DNA from: an uncultured Eubacteriales bacterium
GTDB lineage: Bacteria > Bacillota > Clostridia > Christensenellales > Borkfalkiaceae
NCBI GenBank assembly: GCA_905209085.1
Contig: CAJLRM010000002.1
Location: forward strand, 62,001-126,000
Direction: 5' to 3'
Length of the DNA stretch: 64,000 nt
The notes below the pieces were generated by a model, which worked only from the letters and a program-made list of their open reading frames with translations, was not told the DNA's origin and made no database searches. This document shows positions 1 through 7,805 of this stretch, piece after piece. Positions within the stretch are counted from its first letter, which is position 1; the number at the start of each line of letters is the position of its first letter. A program made the position numbers and the translations under genes.

Positions 1-168
1 AGCGGCGGCTATCTTTTCTAATTGCGTCAATTTAGGAATAATATTTCTATTTTTCCAACCGTATATCGTATTGGGATTGATTTCGGCTTGTTCGCCTAAT
101 TCATTATAGCTCCACCCGCGCGGCTTTTTCAATTCGTCAATTCTTTCTATAATATCAAAATTTAACAT
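1..168 (-). CDS. XRE-family HTH regulator, 3' part cut by window edge
   Basis: The reverse strand reads from an ATG at 166-168 to the window start without a stop (56 codons). The visible part is a Cro/C1-type helix-turn-helix: a helix ending in KKPRGWSYNELGEQA, then EINPNTIYGWKN as turn and recognition helix, then IPKLTQLEKIAAA. This family binds operator DNA, usually as a dimer, and often represses its own promoter or that of a neighbour. Only the N-terminal DNA-binding part is visible, so the effector or dimerisation region is unknown. It lies in an AT-rich stretch beside a second XRE gene on the same strand, which suggests an accessory or mobile region. Confidence 0.8.
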   Translation of the reverse strand, partial: MLNFDIIERIDELKKPRGWSYNELGEQAEINPNTIYGWKNRNIIPKLTQLEKIAAA

Positions 169-350
169 ATTTTACCATAAAAGTAATATTTGTCATTATT
201 ATATAATAATGAAAGCGATGATGATAAGCAATTTAAGAATTAATCATTAACGATAAAAATAATTAAAAACTTTTTGTTTACTATTTTTTGTTGCAAAGTA
301 GTCATATTTTCTGTTATAATATAATTGCTTTATTGATTAAAGAAAAAGCA

Positions 351-376
351 AAGCTATTCCTAAATGGGAATAGCTT
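351..376 (-). terminator. Rho-independent terminator of the XRE gene at 386-697
   Basis: A perfect 10-bp stem (AAGCTATTCC / GGAATAGCTT) with a 6-nt loop is followed, in the minus direction, by TGCTTTTTCTTT. It lies 10 nt past the stop codon of the XRE gene. Confidence 0.8.
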
Positions 377-385
377 AAAAAGGGA

Positions 386-697
386 TTACTTATTATGAAA
401 TAAAATAGCCTTCATTACCCCTATCACGATTTCTTTTTCCGACTTTTCCAACCTGTTCCACAATTCCAACATTTCTTGTTTCTGAGGATTCTCAGGCTTT
501 TGTTCCGAAATTAATTCTTCGATAGTCATTCCAAATGCTTTGGCTACCAATTTAATGGAATCATATTTTGGCTTAGTAGGAACGGCTCTAAACCAGCTTT
601 TTATCGCGGTTTTACTTATTCCAGACAGTTTGGACAGTTTATAAATACTCCAACCCCGTTCATCCATTTCTTTTTTAATTCTTTCATTTATAGTCAT
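386..697 (-). CDS. XRE-family transcriptional regulator (103 aa)
   Basis: This is a small Cro/C1-type DNA-binding protein. Residues 1-62 form the five-helix HTH domain, with WSIYKLSKLSGISKTAIKSW as the HTH core and LVAKAFGMTIEELI as the closing helix. The remainder is a short charged helix (MLELWNRLEKSEKEIVIGVMKA) typical of dimerisation tails. An interrupted palindrome, ATCCCT-4-AGGGAT, lies just upstream of its start (704-719) and is a likely operator for autoregulation or for control of the divergent SLOG gene at 812. Codon usage is AT-rich compared with genes after 2300. The exact regulon cannot be read from the sequence. Confidence 0.88.
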   Translation of the reverse strand: MTINERIKKEMDERGWSIYKLSKLSGISKTAIKSWFRAVPTKPKYDSIKLVAKAFGMTIEELISEQKPENPQKQEMLELWNRLEKSEKEIVIGVMKAILFHNK

Positions 698-703
698 TTT
701 AAC

Positions 704-719
704 ATCCCTTTATAGGGAT
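704..719. promoter_or_regulatory. candidate operator between XRE and SLOG genes
   Basis: Inverted repeat ATCCCT-TTAT-AGGGAT sits 7 nt upstream of the XRE start codon in the divergent intergenic region. A partly similar sequence, ACCCCTTATAG, follows near 750-760. Position and symmetry suggest binding by the neighbouring XRE protein; this is inference. Confidence 0.45.
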
Positions 720-811
720 ATTTTATTACATAATTTAGGACTATGTAATACCCCTTATAGTAATTTATTATTACCTATATATATTAAAAAATTCCAGCAA
801 GGGAGAAAATT

Positions 812-1246
812 ATGTATTCATGCACTTTTTTCGGTCATAGCGAGGTGAATTATCTTCCTATGCGCCAAAAAATTCAGCGTATTATCGCCGATTTAATTGT
901 CAATCATAACGTTATGCAATTTTATTGCGGATATCGCGGCAACTTCGATAAGCTATGCGCCTCTCTCGTTTGGGAGTTGAAGTCGGAATACCCGCATATC
1001 AAAAATACCATCTTTCTTTCCTATATGCCCAAAGAAAATTTTGAGTTGCCCCCGTTTTTTGACGATTCCGTTTACTTACTCGAAAAACAAGTTCCTTTAC
1101 GCTTTGCCATTACCTATACAAACAGGCTCGCGGCAGATCTCGCGGACTATATTCTTTCGGGCGTCAATCATAATCACGGCGGCGCTTTTGCCGCTTGCCG
1201 TTACGCCCGAAAACGCGGAAAAAAAATCATCAATATTTACGAGTAA
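812..1246 (+). CDS. SLOG-superfamily (YpsA/DprA-like) Rossmann protein
   Basis: The 144-residue protein opens with CTFFGHSEV, the beta-strand and glycine turn seen in SLOG proteins of the YpsA/DUF1273 type. It continues with FYCGYRGNFDKLCASLVWEL, which matches the family pattern G-x-x-G-x-[FD]-x-x-[AC] used for nucleotide-like ligands. The C-terminus (NHGGAFAACRYARKRGKKIINI) fits the last strand-helix unit. SLOG proteins bind nucleotides or nucleotide-derived ligands and occur often near mobile or defence genes; the ligand here is unknown. A GGGAG ribosome binding site precedes the ATG. It is followed after 14 nt by an unknown gene, so the two are probably co-transcribed. Confidence 0.7.
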   Translation: MYSCTFFGHSEVNYLPMRQKIQRIIADLIVNHNVMQFYCGYRGNFDKLCASLVWELKSEYPHIKNTIFLSYMPKENFELPPFFDDSVYLLEKQVPLRFAITYTNRLAADLADYILSGVNHNHGGAFAACRYARKRGKKIINIYE

Positions 1247-1260
1247 AGGAGAAAGGTACA

Positions 1261-2109
1261 ATGACTGACACGAATAAAACTCGCCTGTCTATGGAAAAGG
1301 CGGTGGAACTGCTTTTTTTACAAGACAAAATCAGAGATATGACGAAAGAATATTTCCTTTTTGTCGGAGAAACAAAAAGCAGAAAGGTGCCCTTGACGGC
1401 ATATCCGCGGCTTCAAAAAGCGATTTTTCGCTCGCGCTCCGCGTTAAATAAAAATTTGAAAACGGAAAATTTAAAAATCCGAAGCAACGGCGTTTTTCTC
1501 GGCAAGGATTACGACGTTCGAAAGGAATGCCGAGCTTATCTGCATCATAAACTCGTCCGCATTCTTGCTCCCGCGATAAAATTGGAAGGATTTGCGGATA
1601 TTTTGCTCGATCGCTATATGAGCGAATCCGCCTACACCGAAGAAGAACTCGCGGGGTTGGAACGTTTGACGCTCCGCCTTGAAAAAATTTTCGCTGCGGA
1701 GAAAATACCGAAAAATCCTGAACTCTTGCCTTTCCCGAAAGATTTTCGCGTGTATATATCCTTTTTAAGAGAATATCACCGCGCATTCAAAGCGATTCTT
1801 TCAGGCGTATGGCACGGAACTTTGAAAACGGGAGAACGCTTAAACGCCTTTTTCCCCGACACAATAAATCCCGAAACGCTTTCGGCGTTTCGGGCGCTTC
1901 CGTTCCCCGCCCTTTTCGAGATAAAAGGGGAGGATATAATTCTTTGCGAAATTTCCGAAAATGTTTTTTTGTTTCTCCTTTCAGGACTTTTGGCAAAAGA
2001 GTTCGTCAACAAACATTACGGATGGGTGTTTTATACGCGCGCGTATTTCTGTCTATGCGCAGACGTTACGTGCGAAGAAAACGGATTTGAAAAAATATCC
2101 TCCCTTTGA
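1261..2109 (+). CDS. unknown protein, 282 aa, partner of the SLOG gene
   Basis: I do not recognise a family. The start at 1261 is chosen because AAGGAGAAAGG lies just before it; an upstream in-frame ATG at 1195 would overlap the SLOG gene. The protein is mostly charged and predicted helical through residue 190 (for example KAVELLFLQDKIRDMTKEYF and EEELAGLERLTLRLEKIF). It ends in a more hydrophobic segment (ENVFLFLLSGLLAKEFVNKHYGWVFYTRAYFCLCADV) that could be a beta-rich or membrane-associated tail. No catalytic motif or signal peptide is visible. It follows the SLOG gene by 14 nt, so a shared role is plausible but unproven. Confidence 0.7.
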   Translation: MTDTNKTRLSMEKAVELLFLQDKIRDMTKEYFLFVGETKSRKVPLTAYPRLQKAIFRSRSALNKNLKTENLKIRSNGVFLGKDYDVRKECRAYLHHKLVRILAPAIKLEGFADILLDRYMSESAYTEEELAGLERLTLRLEKIFAAEKIPKNPELLPFPKDFRVYISFLREYHRAFKAILSGVWHGTLKTGERLNAFFPDTINPETLSAFRALPFPALFEIKGEDIILCEISENVFLFLLSGLLAKEFVNKHYGWVFYTRAYFCLCADVTCEENGFEKISSL

Positions 2110-2324
2110 AATAGGAAGATTCGCTCAAAAGAGGATTAGAGAGAAAAAATCTTGCCGCGGAGCGCGTGGGAAACGCAAAAAAACGCGTTCAAAAAAATTT
2201 TTCAAAAAATTTTGATTTTTCCCAACCGTTTGCTCTTTCGGCGTGTCTATATGGGTGTAAGGAGTTTGAAACTCCCCCTTATCGATAAGGCAAAATTATA
2301 AAAACAAAAAGGAAGGAAATTATC

Positions 2325-3623
2325 ATGAAAAAAACATATCGGTTTTTAGCGGGCGCCGCGGCGCTGGGTCTTTGTTTCTCTTTTGCGGCGTGCAACACTT
2401 CGTCGGCTTCCGACAGCGGCTCCGATCTCCATACGGCGGCGTATACCTACCTCGCCATCGACATCAATCCCTCGATCGAGCTTTTGGTGCGGGAGAATAA
2501 AGTGGTCGGCGTCAAAGCGGGCAACGACGACGCCAGCGTACTTTTGAGCGGCGAGGACTTTACGGGAATGACCGTCGAGGAGGCGAGCGAAAAAATCGTG
2601 GCTCTCGCGGAGAAGATGGGCTATCTCAACGACGGCAACAAGAAAGTGAAAATCACCGTTCTTTCGGACGACGAAAAGGAAGCCAAGGAAGTGGAGGACG
2701 CGGCGAAATCGGGCGCGGCAAAGGGCAGCGAAAAGGCGGAGGTCAACAGCAATCCCCGCTCCAAGGACGAACGCACCGTCAAGAAGTTACAGGCGGAAAA
2801 TCCCGAAGTATACAAGGATCTCACGCCCGCAAAGGTGAGAATCATCGAGGCGATCATGGAATACGATTCCTCCATGACGTACGAAAAGGGCGCGGGAATG
2901 AAGGTGAGCGAGCTTGCGGATATGCTGGAAGACCTCGCGGACGAATACGAGGATATGGTGACGGACGAAGTGGAAGATAAATTCGAGTCGCGTTACGACG
3001 AGGCGAAAGCGGAAATCGAGCGGCGCATCGCGGCGGTATACGGCGAGGAGTATCTGGCGGCATGGGACAGATACGCGGCTTTGGAAACGGCTTTCGATCG
3101 CATAGAGGACAAAGCGGAAAACGTTTCCCTTTCCGACGAGGACGTGGCGGCGGTGATGGAGCTTTTGGGAATTTCCGACCGCACTCTCCTCGAAGAGAAC
3201 GGCGCGGTGACGCCCGACAGCGTGGACGATTATCTCGACAAGCATTTTGACGACGACAAAAACGACGGCGAAGACGAGGAAGAAAACGAGGACGTCGAAG
3301 ACGCCGTCGAGGATATTCTCGACAAGTATGACGAGGACGAATACGCGTTGACGGAAGGAGACCTTGCGGCGCTGTCCGCCGCCACGGGCGAAACGCTCTC
3401 CTTTAAGACCATAGAGGACGCGGAAGAGTACGTGGACGAAGCGGAGGAGGCTTTGGACGATCTGAAAGATTCCGTGAAGCTGACCGAGGAACAAAAAGAG
3501 CAGATCAAAGTGCTCAAAGAAGAAATAAAAGCGCTTAAAAACAAGATCCGCGAAGAAATGAAAGCGGAGATTGAGGCGGCGAAAGAGCAGGTCAAGCGTC
3601 AGAAAGAAGAAAAGCTCGGCTGA
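2325..3623 (+). CDS. lipoprotein with RsgI-type extracytoplasmic domain and acidic coiled-coil tail
   Basis: A lipoprotein signal peptide ends in FAAC with Cys23 as the lipidation site. Residues 40-130 contain YLAIDINPSIELLV, then VVGVKAGNDDASVLLSG and a helix (EEASEKIVALAEKMGYL). This is the extracytoplasmic domain of RsgI-like anti-sigma proteins, in which the Asn-Pro bond of the DINPS segment is reported to undergo autoproteolysis. From about residue 150 the protein is very acidic and helical, ending in a Lys/Glu coiled coil. Unlike the anti-sigma protein two genes downstream, it has no cytoplasmic domain or transmembrane helix. It may therefore sense the same signal or compete in the RsgI-like pathway from the outer membrane face; that role is inference. 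Confidence 0.8.
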   Translation: MKKTYRFLAGAAALGLCFSFAACNTSSASDSGSDLHTAAYTYLAIDINPSIELLVRENKVVGVKAGNDDASVLLSGEDFTGMTVEEASEKIVALAEKMGYLNDGNKKVKITVLSDDEKEAKEVEDAAKSGAAKGSEKAEVNSNPRSKDERTVKKLQAENPEVYKDLTPAKVRIIEAIMEYDSSMTYEKGAGMKVSELADMLEDLADEYEDMVTDEVEDKFESRYDEAKAEIERRIAAVYGEEYLAAWDRYAALETAFDRIEDKAENVSLSDEDVAAVMELLGISDRTLLEENGAVTPDSVDDYLDKHFDDDKNDGEDEEENEDVEDAVEDILDKYDEDEYALTEGDLAALSAATGETLSFKTIEDAEEYVDEAEEALDDLKDSVKLTEEQKEQIKVLKEEIKALKNKIREEMKAEIEAAKEQVKRQKEEKLG

Positions 3624-3673
3624 GGGCGCGCCTTTGCGCCGACGGGCGGTTCCTTTTCCGATAAATAGAAGGG

Positions 3674-3702
3674 TTGACTTTTGTCCGACCATATGATACA
3701 AT
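3674..3702 (+). promoter_or_regulatory. housekeeping-type promoter of the ECF sigma operon
   Basis: TTGACT (3674-3679), 17-bp spacer, TACAAT (3697-3702). The leader that follows contains a GC-rich hairpin at about 3710-3740 (GCGCC..GGCGC arms) without a U-run. The operon thus has its own promoter rather than depending only on the upstream lipoprotein gene. Confidence 0.7.
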
Positions 3703-3771
3703 GAGTCTGCGCCTTGCCGCCGGAAGCGCGGCAGGGCGCAACGGACTAAAACAAAGGAAAGGAACGCGGCG

Positions 3772-4293
3772 ATGAGTCTTGACAAACTTGCTCCGAAAAT
3801 AGCACGGCGGGACGAAAAAGCTTTCGGAGAGCTATATGAAAAGCTCAGAAGGCTCGTCTATTCCGTCTGCCTCGGCGTGGTGCGAAATCCGGCCGCGGCG
3901 GAGGAATTGGCACAGGATACGTTCGTCGCCGTGTGGGAAAAATGCGGGGAATTTCGCGGCAAGGGATTCAAGACCTGGATACTCTCGATTGCGAAAAATA
4001 AGGCCTTGAACGCCCTGCGGCGGCAAAAACGCGAATTTTCCGCGGATTTTGCCGAAAACGAAACGCTCGGAGGCTGTTATACCATCGACGGGGCGGCGGA
4101 AACGGGCATTGCGCTCGCCGCCGCTCTACGGCTTTTGGACGAAACGGACAGACAGATCGTACTGCTGAGAAATTCGGGCATGAAAGCAAAGGAAATCGCC
4201 GAGCTTTTAGACCTGCCGCGAGGCACCGTTTCCTGGCGGTACGCGGAGTCCTTAAAGGTTTTGAAAAAATATTTGGAGGAGGAATCGGAATGA
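3772..4293 (+). CDS. ECF-type RNA polymerase sigma factor
   Basis: At 173 residues this has the two-domain ECF layout. Sigma region 2 spans about 8-85 (FGELYEKLRRLVYSVCLGVV, then AEELAQDTFVAVWEK and FKTWILSIAKNKALNALRR). Region 4 spans about 115-165 (LLDETDRQIVLLRNSGMKAKEIAELLDLPRGTVSWRY), with the HTH contacting the -35 element. ECF factors redirect RNA polymerase to a small regulon and are held inactive by a cognate anti-sigma factor. The next gene begins inside its stop codon (ATGA), the usual sigma/anti-sigma coupling. It lacks the longer SigI architecture, although its partner carries an RsgI-like outer domain, which is an unusual pairing. Confidence 0.93.
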   Translation: MSLDKLAPKIARRDEKAFGELYEKLRRLVYSVCLGVVRNPAAAEELAQDTFVAVWEKCGEFRGKGFKTWILSIAKNKALNALRRQKREFSADFAENETLGGCYTIDGAAETGIALAAALRLLDETDRQIVLLRNSGMKAKEIAELLDLPRGTVSWRYAESLKVLKKYLEEESE

Positions 4294-5681
4294 AAAAATC
4301 GGATATCGAAAGACAACTGAAAAAAGACCTTCAAGCCGCCGCCCCCTCCGATTTTGACGCGGTGTGGAAAAAGTGCCGCCACGACCTGCCCGAGAAGGAA
4401 ACGGAAGAGGAATTTGAATTCGTGCCCGCCGTCGCCGCTGCGGGCGGCGGCGAAGCGGGAAGGAGCGGACGGGCGGGGAAAAGGACTCTCGCCTGTATTC
4501 TCGCGGCGGTCATTTTCTGTTTTGCGGCGCTGTTCACCCTTCTCGGCGCGGCGCTCGGCTGGTTCCGAGGCGGGGACGATTTCGTTATCCCCGGGAGCGA
4601 CGGGTACTTCATTTTCGACATCAATCCGTCCGTGGAGCTTTCCTATGACAAAACGGGGCGGGTGACGGGCGCAGAGGGACTCAACGAGGACGGCGAAGTG
4701 CTCTTATACGGCCTTGACTTACAGGGCAAGACGTACGACGAAGCGGCGGACGTCCTTTTCAAGCGCTGCGTGAAGCTGGGCTATTTTGCCTCGGGACGGG
4801 AAGATAACGCCGTTCTGGTTTCCGCCGTGCTCTCGGAAGGGGGCAGGGATGAAACGATGACCGCCGAGATGAAAGGTTTGTTGTCGGAGGCGTTCGCCGC
4901 GAATAAGATCCGCGGCGTGGTGATCACGGGCGTGGAAAACGCGCAATTAGAGGAAGCCGCGCAAAAGTACGGAATCGACGCTCAGAAATACGCGCTCATT
5001 CTCTCCTATCTCGCTTTGGGCGGCAGCCTGGAAGAAGCTGAATATTCTTCCGTCAGCGTGCGGGAGTTGTATCAGGGAATCTCTAAACTGCAAAAGGAAC
5101 GGAAGGAAAAGGAGATCGAGGAGCTGGAAACGGAGGCGGGCGAGCTGGAAGAAACGCTTTTCGAAACGCTTTCCGAAAATATCCAAAAGCTGATAGACGA
5201 ATTGAGCGACTATATCGAGGAACGGGCGGAGGATTCGGAGGATTCGGACGGGGAAGACTTGGAGGAAAAGTACGAAAAACAGCTGGAAGAGTTGGAAGCA
5301 TACGCCGAGGAGATGGAGGACGCGAAAAATAAAGGCGAATTCGGAAGCCTCGTTCATAAGCTTTTGAACTCTTTGGCGGAGATGTCGAAAAACGAATCGG
5401 ACGCGGCTTTGAAGGAACTGATAGACGCCGTCTATGCGCAGATCGCAAGCATTTACGACGGCTTGGAGGATATGTGGAAAGAATTAAAACAGCTGAGCGC
5501 CACCGCGGAAGAAACGAGTTCGGCGCGGCTCGATAAGTTCGGAAATTCCGTCGGCGAGGACGACGAGTTCGACATCGACGAATGGCAGGAGGAAAAGGAA
5601 GAATTGTTCGCCTCCTCTTGGTACGATTTCAAGAAACAGTGGGACGCCGCCCGCGACCGCGATTTGGACGACGATGACTGA
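4290..5681 (+). CDS. membrane anti-sigma factor with RsgI-like outer domain
   Basis: Residues 1-60 are cytoplasmic and begin with a short helix (DIERQLKKDLQAAAPSDFDAVWKKC) that probably binds the sigma factor. One transmembrane helix spans about 66-91. Outside, YFIFDINPSVEL (106-117) and a domain like the upstream lipoprotein's form the RsgI-type autoproteolytic unit. Residues 260-463 are a highly charged coiled-coil region instead of the carbohydrate-binding modules of cellulosomal RsgI proteins. By family analogy, cleavage of the outer domain starts a proteolytic cascade that frees the ECF factor. ATGA overlap with the sigma gene indicates translational coupling. The signal sensed is unknown. 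Confidence 0.85.
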   Translation: MKKSDIERQLKKDLQAAAPSDFDAVWKKCRHDLPEKETEEEFEFVPAVAAAGGGEAGRSGRAGKRTLACILAAVIFCFAALFTLLGAALGWFRGGDDFVIPGSDGYFIFDINPSVELSYDKTGRVTGAEGLNEDGEVLLYGLDLQGKTYDEAADVLFKRCVKLGYFASGREDNAVLVSAVLSEGGRDETMTAEMKGLLSEAFAANKIRGVVITGVENAQLEEAAQKYGIDAQKYALILSYLALGGSLEEAEYSSVSVRELYQGISKLQKERKEKEIEELETEAGELEETLFETLSENIQKLIDELSDYIEERAEDSEDSDGEDLEEKYEKQLEELEAYAEEMEDAKNKGEFGSLVHKLLNSLAEMSKNESDAALKELIDAVYAQIASIYDGLEDMWKELKQLSATAEETSSARLDKFGNSVGEDDEFDIDEWQEEKEELFASSWYDFKKQWDAARDRDLDDDD

Positions 5682-5756
5682 GCGCCTTCAAGTCCCCTAC
5701 GGCAGATAAGGGCAGAAGAGAAAAGGTGTCTTCGGCATCCCTCATAGAAAATTTAT

Positions 5757-5795
5757 AAAAAAAGAACGGCGGAATAGTTCTCGCCGTTCTTTTTC
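5757..5795. terminator. bidirectional terminator
   Basis: Stem AGAACGGCG / CGCCGTTCT with a 10-nt loop, an A-run on the left and a T-run on the right. It separates the anti-sigma gene from the converging cpsD-type gene and can serve both strands. Confidence 0.8.
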
Positions 5796-5829
5796 CCTAT
5801 CCGCGCCGCATCGCCGCACGTTTACTTAT

Positions 5830-6678
5830 TTAGAAACACTGCGGGGGGGGGGGTACTTTTTTGGTTATTTTCGAATCTTTTTCGGGGTCGGCTTCGCCGT
5901 ACCCGTAAGAATAGTAGGAATAATAATATTTCTGCTGATTTTTCTTCAACTTTTTAGGATTGACGTGGAAATCGTTGACGACCATGCCGAGCACGTTCGC
6001 CTTGGCAAAGCGGAGGGTATCGAGCGAACTCTTTATATCGCTTTCATACGACCTCATATACCGACAGACGAGAAGCGCGCCGTCGGTGATAGGGACCAGC
6101 GCGAGCGCGTCGGAAACCAGCTCCACGGGCGGCGTATCGTAAATGATATAATCGAATTGTTTTTTCAGCTCTTCCGAAAGAGCTTTCATTGCGTCGCTTT
6201 CCAAGAGTTCGTAAGGGCGGGGGGACTGGGTGCCCTGATAAATGACGTAGAGATTTTTGTTCTGTTTGGACTGATGCAGGACTTCTTCCAATTTCGCCTG
6301 ACCGGAGAGGTAGTCGCTCAATCCCGGCTCATGGGGATCCTTGAAATACTTGGAAACTCTGCCTTTTCTGATATCCGCGTCGATAAGAACCACTTTGAAA
6401 TTGGACGTGGCGAACATCTGCGCCAAATTGACGGTAATCGTCGTCTTGCCTTCTTCGGGAAAGGTGGAGGTGGAAAGGATGCTGATGCCGCCCTCCTCCT
6501 TTTTGGGAATGGCTACGGAAAGAGAGGCTTTGAGATTGCGGAAGGCTTCGGTAATGGCGAAAGGCGTTTCCGTATCGAGAAGGTAAGCCTTGCGCAGCGC
6601 GTCCGAATGTTTTTGTTCGTAATATTTTTGTTGTTTGTTACGGCGATGCTCAGAAAAAAACTTTGTAAAAAAACTCAT
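5830..6678 (-). CDS. cpsD: CpsD/CapB-family tyrosine autokinase
   Basis: This is a bacterial tyrosine kinase (BY-kinase) that controls capsule or exopolysaccharide polymerisation with a membrane adaptor. The 282-residue protein has Walker A as FPEEGKTTITVNLA, Walker A' as VVLIDADIRKGR and Walker B as IIYDTPPV. A C-terminal tyrosine cluster (KYYYSYYSYGYG) is the autophosphorylation tail. Its ATG overlaps the stop of the CpsC-like gene (ATGA), so the pair is co-translated. The last codons run through eleven consecutive C residues on the coding strand, giving VPPPPQCF; a length change would swap the final residues without touching the Tyr cluster. No glycosyltransferase or polymerase genes are adjacent. 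Confidence 0.92.
   Translation of the reverse strand: MSFFTKFFSEHRRNKQQKYYEQKHSDALRKAYLLDTETPFAITEAFRNLKASLSVAIPKKEEGGISILSTSTFPEEGKTTITVNLAQMFATSNFKVVLIDADIRKGRVSKYFKDPHEPGLSDYLSGQAKLEEVLHQSKQNKNLYVIYQGTQSPRPYELLESDAMKALSEELKKQFDYIIYDTPPVELVSDALALVPITDGALLVCRYMRSYESDIKSSLDTLRFAKANVLGMVVNDFHVNPKKLKKNQQKYYYSYYSYGYGEADPEKDSKITKKVPPPPQCF
5843..5853. repeat. eleven-base homopolymeric G/C tract at the cpsD 3' end
   Basis: Eleven G on the plus strand form poly-C in the coding strand of cpsD. Gain of one C would give a tail PPPPAVFLNK and loss of one would give PPPRSVSK, each with a nearby stop. The tract is a plausible slippage site or a sequencing-sensitive position. Confidence 0.75.
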
Positions 6679-7523
6679 TTTATCGCCTCCGTACGTTTTT
6701 CCGTTTCCTTATCCTCCGCAAGAGCTTCGATGCGGGGAATAACTCCCAAAACGGGCAGTCCGAATTTACGGGGAATATCCTCGTAGTCGCGCAGACGGTT
6801 GTCGGTTCTGTCGATGACCACGACGACCACGCACGCCACGATCGCCGCTAAAATTCCCAGAATCGCCGCGAATTTGATCATTTCCTTGGTGGTCTGACCG
6901 CCGTTGAGAAGCGCCGCGCGGTTGTGAGTGAGCTGTTCGCAGCTGACCTTGCCCGGGGTGGTGGTACTCGAAGAAGAGTCTTTATCCACCAGACGGCTTT
7001 CGATAAATTCGGGAACGTTTTTTTCCACTTGTTTCAAAAGGCTCGCCGCAAAGCCCGCGTCGTTGAGCACCGAAACGGATACTTTGATCTGGCTGGCCTT
7101 ATAATTATAGGTGTAAGAGAGGGAATTGTTCAGCAATTTGAGGTACTTATCGTATTTTTTGCCGTCCGCTTCGGTGAAATTTTCCGATTGGGGAAACACC
7201 ACGTCGCTCGTTTCGGGAAGATCTTTCATGAGTTCCTGGCTGAACAGTTCGGACGAGAGCAGGGAGGTGACGGTGATGAACACCGTTTCGTTGTAATTGG
7301 ACGGATTGATTTGTCCCGAAGAATCGTCCGTCTTATTGGAGGTGATAAAATAATCCACGCTCGCGCCGTAATAATGTACGTCGTGATTTTTGACGAAGCC
7401 AAGGGTTCCTCCCACTATCACGCCTACCAGCAAGGAAGCGAGGATAATCCAGATTTTTGCCCAAAGAGCGCGAAAGATGTCAGACAAGCTGATCTCGCCT
7501 TCGGACACAACTTCTTCTTGCAT
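6675..7523 (-). CDS. cpsC: Wzz/CpsC-type polysaccharide co-polymerase, BY-kinase adaptor
   Basis: The 282-residue membrane protein has the CpsC/CapA layout: a short cytoplasmic N-terminus with SLSDIFRALW, a first transmembrane helix (IWIILASLLVGVIVGGTLGFV), a long outer loop, and a second transmembrane helix (FAAILGILAAIVACVVVVVI). It ends in a short tail with YEDIPRKFGLPVLGVIP that activates the partner kinase. The start at 7523 is chosen because AAGGAG lies 6 nt before it; longer in-frame starts lack a ribosome binding site. With CpsD it sets chain length and timing of polysaccharide export. The pair stands alone here, so the polymer genes are presumably elsewhere. Confidence 0.88.
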   Translation of the reverse strand: MQEEVVSEGEISLSDIFRALWAKIWIILASLLVGVIVGGTLGFVKNHDVHYYGASVDYFITSNKTDDSSGQINPSNYNETVFITVTSLLSSELFSQELMKDLPETSDVVFPQSENFTEADGKKYDKYLKLLNNSLSYTYNYKASQIKVSVSVLNDAGFAASLLKQVEKNVPEFIESRLVDKDSSSSTTTPGKVSCEQLTHNRAALLNGGQTTKEMIKFAAILGILAAIVACVVVVVIDRTDNRLRDYEDIPRKFGLPVLGVIPRIEALAEDKETEKRTEAIK

Positions 7524-7694
7524 AAAATACTCCTTCATCTGAAAATATTTTTGACTTTTCCTAAGGTCCCTTAAAAAAGCTAAGATCAAGGAACGCGGAA
7601 AGGGAAACGAATTTAAAAGGCGGGGATCAGAAGGCGTCTTCTCTCGGGACGGCTTCGACACGTTCCCGCTTTTTTCGTCGTATATCCATAAGTA

Positions 7695-7723
7695 ATTATA
7701 CCATTTTCCCCTGTGCTTGTAAA
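7695..7723 (-). promoter_or_regulatory. promoter of the cpsC-cpsD pair
   Basis: On the minus strand TTTACA (7718-7723), 17-bp spacer, TATAAT (7695-7700). It leaves a leader of about 165 nt before the cpsC start, in which I see no recognised riboswitch. Confidence 0.7.
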
Positions 7724-7805
7724 GCGTTTTTCGGAAAATATTGCAAATATGCGTTTTTTATATTATTTTTAGCGAAAGGAACGAAAAGGCCGTTCGGACG
7801 AAAAT

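Noticed and set aside
2270..2300. CCCCC and CGAT elements before the RsgI-like lipoprotein, considered as a SigI-type promoter
   Set aside because: The two elements are only a few bases apart, far from the spacing needed for -35 and -10 boxes, and the local sigma factor is of ECF type.
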